From Hermatobates lingyangjiaoensis (lineage: Eukaryota > Arthropoda > Insecta > Hemiptera > Hermatobatidae), in assembly GCA_026182355.1 (NCBI GenBank), contig JAPFBL010000048.1, positions 62,001 through 126,000 on the forward strand: DNA of 64,000 nucleotides, read 5' to 3'. The notes below the pieces were generated by a model, which saw only the letters and a program-made list of their open reading frames with translations, was not told the DNA's origin and ran no database searches. The position numbers and the translations under genes were made by a program. Numbering within the stretch: position 1 is the first letter of the stretch; the number at the start of each line of letters is the position of its first letter. Below, piece after piece: positions 22,130 to 64,000 of the stretch.

Positions 22130-22800
22130 AAGTAATGCGCATTCTTTAAGAAAAATAGATTTATTGATTGATTGTATTAGCAGAAAATGTTACACAAATT
22201 CTTTAAAATATTCTCCCCTTGCATCAATGCACTTGTGGAGGCGTGCCTGCCATCCTGAAAGCCACTCTGAGAGTCCTCGACGGAAATATTTCTTAGGAAC
22301 CTTATAAGAAGCTGTTGGATGTTTTCTACGCTCTACCAAAGCTTTCCTTTGCGCCTATAAGGGACTGTAAGGGGGCTGGGGGACCGCCGGGGTGCTGCTC
22401 CAGAAAATGACTAGGGGCACTGTCATGGTGTCTTACCATTACCATTAGGGGCACTAGGTGCCTTACCATGTCTTTGATGCCAGCCCTCAAGCGCGCGAGC
22501 ACCTCTCTTCTTCACCTTCAAAAGGCTAAGTAGACAGTTTCTCCCTGTAATACAAACTCAAAGTGGACGATTCCTCCCACGTTGTAAAAGACAATGAGCA
22601 TTGTTTGAATGCGAGACTTGCTCATTTGCGCCTTTTTGGGACTAGGAGATGATTTTGTCTGCCACTTAGTCCTCTACCTTTTCGATTCTGTGTCGTACTC
22701 AAGCATCCGTGTTCAAACATTCAGTGTTGAATTCTTTCCTAGGTGCATGCAAAACTTGAATGCGTATCTCACTTCAAGTGAATTCTCCATCGCTGTGTGA
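22130..22800 (-). pseudogene. Decayed mariner-family transposase
   Basis: Minus strand, in several frames: KSRIQTMLIVFYNVGGIVHF, EFVLQGETVYLAF, VRHHDSAPSH and finally RGLSEWLSGWQARLHKCIDA then RGEYF. These are the middle, second-Asp block and C-terminus of a mariner transposase in the right order. There are stops, frameshifts and a missing third-Asp block. This is the third mariner lineage in the window. Confidence 0.75.
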
Positions 22801-25800
22801 CAGAAAAATACTTCAGGAAAACTGCACAAATAAATACTTCAGGAGAAAAAGAAACAAAGTTTACAATATTAACATGAAAAACCATATTATTAATAACTTT
22901 ATTTCAAATAAAACAACGTTTATAACATGTTTCAGAGGCACGAGTCCAATAAATAACTATGTATAATTGACGACAATCAAAACACACTTCAATAAAATGA
23001 CAAAACTCCAATTAAGTTTCCTAAAATATATATTAAACAATTTACATGGACAATTCATAATAAATTTAAACTAAATAAATATGAAACTATTAACTTTACT
23101 TAATTATTAGGTAACAAAATGAGCTTCTATAATAAATATTATACAATTTTTACAAGCTAAAAAAATAGTTAAATGGGAAAAATAATGTTATTTATTGACA
23201 TAGTTCTGATAAAATATTGACTAAATTTTTTTATTAATTAAGAAATTAATGGAATAGGTAAATCAGTAAGGAGCATTTTTTTAACGTTAAAGGCGTTTTT
23301 ATCCTCCCCCTCAAAAATCTTATAAGTATAAATTTGGAAATAGAAATTTTATTTTAACACTATAATCAAAAGTAAAACATATTCAGCTAAGGATACAGAA
23401 GTAACTATTTTAAAATAATAATAAGATATTGTTAAAATAAAGAAGAAATTTTAAGGACCTATGTAACGCTTCTAGAAGAGAGATAAAAAGGGAAACTGAA
23501 GAATAGAAGAAAAAAACGAAACATTGAGAAAACTTGAATAAACGGAATAGCAATTTAAAACAACTTTCTAAGGATTGTTTCTAAAATTACATTGATCTAG
23601 AACATATTTCCATAATAAACGAAAATTAATTATTTATTACTTTTTTTAAAGTTACTAAAACAACAACGAAATAATTTTTAATTTAAATCAGTTTCATTTA
23701 AAAGGAAACTTAGTAAATATTTTTTATAAGGTTTCGTTATTATGTTTGAATGATTCTTATTGCAATAATAATGTGTCATATACGTTTATGTTATAAACAA
23801 ACTAATCCTTTAGATCCCTACCCACCCAAACCGGTAATATAATGACAAAGCCGAAATCAAAATATAGTCATACGAGTACATCACTCTTAAAATAGAAGTC
23901 ATCCAGGAAGAACGCTGGTTCAAGTATTGTCCCTTGAGGACAATTTTCTTATATAAGAGATATATATTCTTCCTGTCTTATATACGTAAATTATATAAGA
24001 CAGACATGACAAAGCTCCTATTTTAGGAACGAATCTTTGGTATAACTATACCAGCAGCCATTTAAGGTTTTTTAGAATGCTCATATACTCATGAAGTTGT
24101 GTTTTTAGCATACATTTTTTTATATACTCAAAATCTAATATGAATTAGATGAACTTTATTGATTAATTTTTCAGTAAGATGCAAATTAATACAAGCAGGT
24201 ACAATCATACGTATGCCTATCTATGACTCACTATAAAGTATCTATAAAGAATTTATTTGTAGAGTTGGTCCTGAAATTTAATAAATAAATGTGATGAAAC
24301 ATTTTACAAGAAAATTATAAATACAAAATTTAGAGAATGGTTTTCATTTTGGAGACTTGCTATTGTGGATTTTCGGTAAGATTTTTTAAATTTGCGACCT
24401 CTGGTGGATTTGCAGTCTACCAGTTAATGTCCTGACCACCTCAAATAAAAGATATATGGTATATATATATATATTGTATATATATATACAATAAGCCCAA
24501 GGATATCAAACTAGTGTCACTCTAAAGATATTTTATTTATTCATTTTTTTTCTCAATTTAATATCCAGAATGAAGAGTTTGTTACACGAAACCGTAAATA
24601 TTTATGTGAACATCTGTTTTTCTATATCATGTCTATCTGATTCTCATCAGGGCGTAACAATAAATAATACCTATGCTCCAAACTCTTGAAACGTGTCGCT
24701 GAAAGGCTGAAAAAAAAGCATAACTTTATAATTTATTTTTGGACCAAACTTGGAAAAATACATACTTGTATTTTTAAACCACCTAATGTAGTGACTGCAC
24801 TAAGCTACAACATTGTAAAAACCAAATTATCATTATTAATAATTTTAGTCTGTTAACGCTGGCGGATTGGGCATCTAGCAGATCAGAAAGTAAAAAAATA
24901 TCCAATATTATTTTCATCATAAATTAAAATATGAAATTTAATGTAATATTCCCAAATCATTATGATAATTAAATTATGCAGAAAAAAATATGACTGCATG
25001 TCATACTATTATTTAAACTTTCAAATAATATAATTCAGATATTTGAAGAAATAAAAATAAATGTATATATTCGTTAATAAATGTATTTTTTGAACAAACT
25101 ACTAAATTATGCATCTTTGAAAAAATATAGAAATAATATTACACAAATCTATTATGTATCATATACAATTTTCATAGAGGTTTATACACATAAACTATTA
25201 CTTAATTAGGTAATACGTAATATTATTGATCATAGCACAATCTTTTAATTTTTTATATGCTTGCATCTTGTTATCCTAAAAATTAATACATTTCATTATG
25301 GCCACGTTTATCTTAAAAAAAAAACTGATACATAAATTGAGAGAAACAATATTCAATAACTCTTTCATATGAACAATGAACTATGAATGTAACAATTTAA
25401 AGCAATCATCGATATACTTTGCCAATTTTCCAAAATTTCTATTTAAGAAGGAGTACATCTAACAAAAAAAAAAAAGAAAAAAAAAGTTAACGTATACGAA
25501 ATGAATACAAATAAAAACAGTACCTCTGTTTGTTTGAAGAAATCGTTTAAAAATATTTACACATTCACATTTGAATGAACAAAATTGAATAAGAATTTGT
25601 TTTCATATTGTAATTTAGAAGGGAAAACTATAACGGTTTTTGGCGAGTTTTAACGGATTTTACAGTGACAATCTAGTAAGGAGTCTGATGTGTAGTAGTG
25701 GTTACTATGTTTCCATAATTCCTGAAGTAAACGCAACGAATTCTAATCGAGTAAAATGACAATTATTTTTTTATGATAATTAGATCAAAAACAGTCTGCT

Positions 25801-26481
25801 TGCTTCTGTTGAAATGGCTTACATTACTCATGTTAATTCACAAAATTTATTTGAATTTATAAAGCTAAAATTAAAAGGTTTTAAGGCCTAGATGATGTAT
25901 TTTGTTCTCCTATTGGAAGCTACTACCTCAACCTACCCTCGGCAATAATAACAGCATTCTCAGTTTTAAAAGAAACCAAAAGTTATTACATAACTTTTTT
26001 TTCATGTTTGAATTGTGATTATTCAAAAATAGAAAATGTGCATATTTTTATTAAACAAATTGCAACACATAATAATCAGAAAACTGTATTATAATAAGAG
26101 AAATGAAATAAAAAAAAAGAAGTAGGAAAATAGGATTTCAACAACAATTTAAAGGTATTTGAATTTTCATTACATAACTACAACTACAACAAGAGCGAAA
26201 TGGATAAATGTAAGTACAAAAAAAATACTAAAATAATGAATAATTATAAACAAAACAATATTTATAAAATCGTCCTCAAATTTATTGTAAACTTAATTGA
26301 TTTAACAGAATTGAAGCATTCATGGAAAGCTTGCGTTTTTTTTAAATTTTCCCTTCTTATTGTTTGGTATTCCAAATTAATATAAGAAATAAATAAATTA
26401 AATTAACTGTACAAATATGCTATCAACGATACAGAACAAGAGGGAGATAGGTCCTGAAAGAGAGAGTGAGAGAGAGAGAGT

Positions 26482-26531
<50 letters not shown>

Positions 26532-27400
26532 ATAATAAAGAGGGGGAGATATTTATATACTCGATTTACAATATATTATAATATCACAGCCAATATATTT
26601 AAGTTTGAGATCACTCAGTCTAAATGTCTCACAAAGCAACCAGTTAAATATTAAGAAAATAAAAAGAAAAAAAAAAAAGAAAACAGCCCCAAAAAATATT
26701 GAAACTCATTTCTTTAGGCCATAACGCTAGCTAGTTCACTAAACAAAAGCCTACCACTCTAAAATAAAGTTTTTGCAGCAATCAGAATGTTATCGTGGAA
26801 AACAATGACCGCCATCCATAAACAAACTTAGGTTACGTTTTTTTTCTTATAAAAATCTAACAACTATTTAAATTATAATTATAATAAAACTTTTTATAAA
26901 TAATTATCTAATTATTAATAAAATAAACACAAATCATTAAGGAAATAAGAGTGATATAAATAATATTAAGTTAAAAACAAATAAAATTTTCTAATAAAAT
27001 ACATAGAAACTTAGTACTTAACTTAAATAAATTATTTACATTTTTATTTTAAATTTTTTTGATTTTTCCCAGGTATTGTAGAATGTGTACAGTTCTCTAT
27101 TAGTTAACATGTTGCAACACTTTTTCGACTTATAATTATATTAGTATATAATATAATTAACTGAAATTGAATACATAAAAATGACTTTGTGGATAATGGA
27201 GGAATAGTTACAATTATTATTTGAAACAAAAAAGGTAATAAGTTACACTCATGTTGATGTACTGTGAATGTCAACAATAAATTTAATTATTGCTATTAAT
27301 TATCTTCAAGAGTTATTCATGAATATGGACGATATCAGTTCACTCAGATTTAGACTGAAAGTAGGATTTTTTTCATTGTAATTTATAGAAAACTCACTAT
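22801..27400. other. AT-rich sequence with microsatellites
   Basis: No coding evidence. Holds a (TA)n inverted tract at 24462-24490 and the GA tract at 26457-26527. Much is poly-A/T with short palindromes. Confidence 0.5.
26457..26527 (+). repeat. (GA)n microsatellite
   Basis: About 70 bp of GA dinucleotides with a few TG interruptions. Confidence 0.95.
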
Positions 27401-27529
27401 TACAATATGGTCAGATGGCGACAGTGAATAGCCGAGCATCAGTGAAGACTACAAGTATTGGAAAGAAGTGACAAGCAGAACCTCACACAACTGTCAATAT
27501 TACTGCCACGAATGGCAAACATGCTAGAG

Positions 27530-27740
27530 TGGGTGTTGGCTGCACGGTGGCTGTAGTTTCACAATGGGATGACCTTACAAGTTAGTGCATGAGCCCGTCA
27601 TTTGAAGTTGGCCTTACGGTGGTTGCAGATTCATAACCACGAGGATGGCTTTACGTTCGTGTATGAGTCTGTCAATTGAGTTGCTCTCGTGGTGGCTGCA
27701 TTCACAACCGTGGTAAGTAGACGGTGTTGACTCGGTGTAT
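27530..27740 (+). repeat. Degenerate tandem repeat beside LINE fragment
   Basis: About three diverged copies of a roughly 80-bp unit with boxes like gagcccgtcatttgaagttg and cggtggttgcagattcataa. A single related copy recurs at 28660-28760 on the far side of the LINE fragment. Confidence 0.55.
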
Positions 27741-27779
27741 CACTCGATATAAATGATTTAGAGCCCTATAGACGTAAAC

Positions 27780-28457
27780 GTCACAATGGGAAAGTTATTG
27801 CTGTCCCAAGAAAAGAAGGTCTTCTTGTTACAGGAATAAAAGGGTACAGGACCATATCAACCCTGGCAACTCAAGTGATTGCTGGGCAAATGCCACTTGA
27901 TAACCGGATTAAATATAGACTACAACTATATTTGTTGAGAAGAAGACTACTACCACTCTGGGTTGTATATCAGATGAATGATACTTCCGAACGAATACAT
28001 CAGCTAAAGGATACTTGTGGCAATAACACTGGGTCAATGGAACGACTGGAAGGTGAACATTTAGATATTTCCCTGAGGTCAGGAAGCGAATAAGGTTGAA
28101 GAAGTAGATGTTAGCTCTTGGCTGACACAAGTACTCAGGGGCCATGAAGAATTTAAGGAATACGTTCACCGTTTGAAGAGAACGGACAATATGTGTCTGC
28201 AGTATGGCAGAAGAATCGGTGAGGCAAGTTCTGAGACATGTAAACCGTATAGCAGGGAGCACTATGCCCTGGAGATAGCAACTGGGATGGTAGTAGGCAA
28301 AATGTACAGCCAATCTTTCACTAGAAGACTGAAAAATTGTTTCTTGAATTATGTGTACGACATAAAACAAAAGAAAAAGGAAATGACTCACAGAGAAAGA
28401 TTTGACACGGGCACCAAGTCATTTCATATGAAACTAGAGAATGAAAAACCCACCTAA
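27780..28457 (+). pseudogene. R1-like LINE 3' fragment
   Basis: Plus strand codes KGYRTISTLATQVIAGQMPL then DNRIKYR, matching the post-RT 'YRT.ST.A..V.AG..P.' block of R1-clade LINEs. Later comes SSWLTQVLRGHEEFKEYVHR then LKRTDNMCLQYG, the C-terminal Cys-rich block. Frameshifts and stops separate them (stops near 28090). The RT catalytic core is absent. Confidence 0.7.
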
Positions 28458-31388
28458 CAAGTATCAGGGTTTGTATTTTTATTTACGTATATTACCGACT
28501 TAAGGTACTGTTGCTTGAATTAATCAGTCACATGCACAATATAGTATCGTGTTGCCCGTCTAAAGGGCAACAAGTAAACACGTCGACCTGATTTGATATA
28601 TGTGCAATGACTGGAAAATTTAGGAACACAAATATCAAAACAGGTTCACTAAGTTGTAGGCGTGGAGACGGTATGACCACACACTTAACTGCATGGAGCC
28701 TGTCATTTCGTGTTGGTCTTCCGGTGGCAGTAGTTTCGCAACAGAGATCAGGAGACGTTATTGACGCTAGTGTTCGATCGGGAGTCCTTTCATCAGACTT
28801 CGACAAGTCACTTTCTCCCAGGGTTATCCTGGTTAGGGTATAGGATGAGCCGGAGCGTTGTCATCTCTACAGGAAAGTATGCATCAGTTTATAATGCCTT
28901 TTCTAAACAACTGATACTCAAGGTTCCTCTAAGATTTTGATCAATTGTAACAATTGATTGTTACAGTTAGTATACGGGCACCCAATAGCAAAGAGTCTTA
29001 GTAAGTTCTGATGGGGATCATACAGTAGCAGAGTGGCTGGTTAGTTGACACTTTTATAAAACACATTGAACGAAAGTAGTCGAAGTATAATACTGAATGG
29101 GAACTAAATTATCCAGTGCAGGCATGCAGATTCTTTAAGTGTCATAATTTAAAGACACTTTCCCATGTTGTCAAACAACAAATGAGCCACAATTACTGTT
29201 AATATAACACCAATTAAGGTGAAAACCTTAGTGCGGGAATTAGAAACAAACATTTTTAAATGGATAGCAAAATTTGCTTTAGTTTTATTAAAATGATGAT
29301 AAACTGAATGATAGTAAAGGGAATTCTCCTTTCTATGCAAAAACTATGCAACTTTCATAAATGTTCATTTCAGTTGAAAATGCACTAAAAACTTTATTAC
29401 CAAAATGATTTATTTCGTAGTGAAATAAAAATTATCCTAAATTTAACGTACATTAATTAAAAAGCCACTTCACTCAACATATTGATGCTTGATATTCTTG
29501 GACCCACAAACACTTGTCACACGCAATATTAGTTGCACTGTGTCAAACATAACACTCTTATATATACATGACACGTCTGATTAAAACAGGCTTTTCTCAT
29601 TAATTTTTGAACTTCAAGAATAGAAATAGAACAGAAATTATCATCTGCAGTCAAAACATAACATTTTGTTACAAACCACTTGTGGTTAGGAAACACTAAA
29701 AATGTATAACAAATATAAAATAAAATTTTAACTAACAATAAAATACATAGTAAAGGAAAGAAATGGGGATTAGGGATTCGAATTCAGTGGAAACGACTCA
29801 TTCTTACGATTCCGATTATTCCTCCCACGTTTCAGAATAACACGGTACAGTCCCAGAACATAACAGTGAACAGTCAAACTTAGGCTGCTACTTCCGACTC
29901 TCAATTGAGTAGATTATACTATCACTTGACGAGAGATATCAGAAATACTTGGGATATGATCGGGAAACTCCAGTATTTCCCAGATTGGGAGAAAAGGATT
30001 CAATAAGCTGGATACATATAAAAGGCACATAACAATATGATACAACAAAGATTTAAAAAACAAAAACAAACGACTGTACTGTTCAAACTCCATCAGGAGA
30101 GTACAGACTGAACAAGTGTAAGTCATGCTGCCACATTTAGCAGTAAAATGACATATCGGTTTGAAAAAAAAGTGATTTAAAATCGATATACCAATTTGTG
30201 CTAATAGATAATTTGTGTTGTGAAAAGAAATCAATTTTCAATTTTTCGAATTGTAATTAAGTAGAAAATTTAAAAGTTAAACAAAAGTATGTGAAATGAA
30301 ATAATACAAAGAAATGATACTTTCCCGCAAGGATGTAAAGCCTAATATTTAAGCTTTTTTTCTATTGTTATTGCTACTGATGAAATAGTGCTTATATCTG
30401 AAGGCATGAAGGTATAGAAAGCAAGATTATGGTTCTTCTAATAATCTCGAACACCACACAATTAACGCATGGATATCAAAGTTGTCTTATTAATACAATG
30501 AGGTGATTTAATGATTGGTTTTAACAAATCTGACAGCTGTAAGTTGTTTCAATTTCATTTGGAGTTCATTAAGAAATATAATGTAAATAATTCCTGCACT
30601 GACAAAAAGATTGAGGTGTGTAGCTTAATTCTGGTCAGCCGTCAATGTCTTAAATTCTGTAAAAAAAAAATGTATTTATTGCTGTCTCACAGTACAATCA
30701 AGTTACCATTGAAATATTTATCGTTTCATTTTATCTGAAAATATTGACTTTACATGACTAATGTGTAAACAACTTTCAATATGGACATGAAAGTTTCTGG
30801 TTGCACTGTGGCCTTTTGAAAACACAGTACTCTATATTTCTTATAATTTGTAGTGAAGAATCGGAAGCATCCAAGTACAATTTATAACAATGATTGAATT
30901 TTTTTAAAAGAATTTTTTTTTTTCAAAATATTGCAGAGTCATAGGCATATCAAAATAAAGGCTTGAAAAAGTGTAACAACTTTTACCAAAACATAAAACT
31001 AATTTTGCCTAAGATAGAATTCTTCTATAAAGTTAACTTCATCACAGTACTGGGTGTTTCATTTTTCATAATTGATACATTAATTACTCTCAACAAACTA
31101 AATAACTTCCTTAATTTAACAAAATTATCATTAAACGAACTTGTAAGTTGATCTTCAAAAACAAATTAGCATATCATAAAATAACATTATATAAAATTAA
31201 CTCAAATTGTAATAACATTTTTTACATAAAAAATATTTTAAATCTTTTTTTTTAACTAAAATAACATCTTGATGTACCAACAGAAACACTAAACATTTTC
31301 AATAGAATAGTGAATTCTCTAATCCCATGCTTACAATGATATTCGAATTTAAATAAATATGCAACTAATTTTTAAAATTACCTTCCAT
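28458..31388. other. AT-rich sequence downstream of the SIK gene
   Basis: One copy of the 80-bp repeat at 28660-28760; otherwise nothing is recognised. Several 60-100-codon ORFs here lack codon-like composition. Confidence 0.4.
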
Positions 31389-31394
31389 TTTATT
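31389..31394 (-). terminator. Candidate poly(A) signal of the SIK gene
   Basis: AATAAA on the minus strand about 160 bases past the SIK stop codon. In AT-rich DNA this hexamer is common, so support is modest. Confidence 0.3.
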
Positions 31395-31555
31395 CCTTCT
31401 TGCCCCTAAATTACTAAAAAAATAATCGCTGTAATTAAAACTAATTAGGTATTGATAAAATATTTACAAAAGATAGCTAATCTATGTTTATAATGAGATC
31501 TTGAATCAAATGAAAATCTAATTAAATAAATAGAGGGGTCGGTGGACTATAAATG

Positions 31556-64000
<32,445 letters not shown>

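Overview
This is a strongly AT-rich animal (metazoan) window, most likely from an invertebrate and possibly an arthropod. The evidence is a spliced protein kinase gene with GT-AG introns of about 100 bp to several kb, mariner, pogo/Tigger and R1-like LINE remnants, and a very large load of Penelope-like elements (PLEs). No tRNA, rRNA, CRISPR or prokaryotic features were seen. The species cannot be named from sequence alone.

The right half (31.5-63.6 kb, minus strand) holds one gene: a salt-inducible kinase (SIK2/SIK3-type, AMPK-related). I reconstructed 19 coding exons from splice signals and reading phase. They cover the catalytic loop, DFG and activation loop, the C-lobe, a UBA-like domain, four PKA/14-3-3-type motifs (RRTS, RRHT, RRAS, RRAS), a Pro/Ser/Gln-rich tail and a KA1-like C-terminus. 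The last exon is at 31556-31636. The first kinase exons lie beyond position 64000. All junctions agree in phase except one (46815 to 46038).

The left half (1-31 kb) holds part of a second minus-strand gene. Three phase-compatible exons lie at 13.1-15.2 kb. A large terminal ORF at 10143-10769 contains a PAM2-like PABP-binding motif. Weaker candidate exons lie at 1.0-4.5 kb. I do not recognise this gene family.

The rest is introns and repeats. PLE pieces (reverse transcriptase plus GIY-YIG endonuclease) occur at 6.4-12.6, 19.0-20.4, 35.8-37.3, 44.2-45.5, 47.3-48.3, 51.3-52.2, 54.0-54.8 and 63.0 kb. Most are fold-back structures: a GIY-YIG fragment or a bare spacer between inverted arms, and the arms usually end at (TA)n. 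Seven sequence families of type-I hammerhead ribozyme (HHR) motif sit in these arms. Hammerheads in PLEs are established knowledge. What stands out is the number of divergent families side by side, the palindromic stem III, and one shared extra nucleotide between CUGANGA and stem II. Other mobile DNA includes a pogo/Tigger relic (3360-4109), a mariner nested in a PLE (8653-9550), an internally deleted mariner with intact ends (16543-17477), a decayed mariner (22130-22800) and R1-like LINE pieces (20.9-21.4 and 27.8-28.5 kb).
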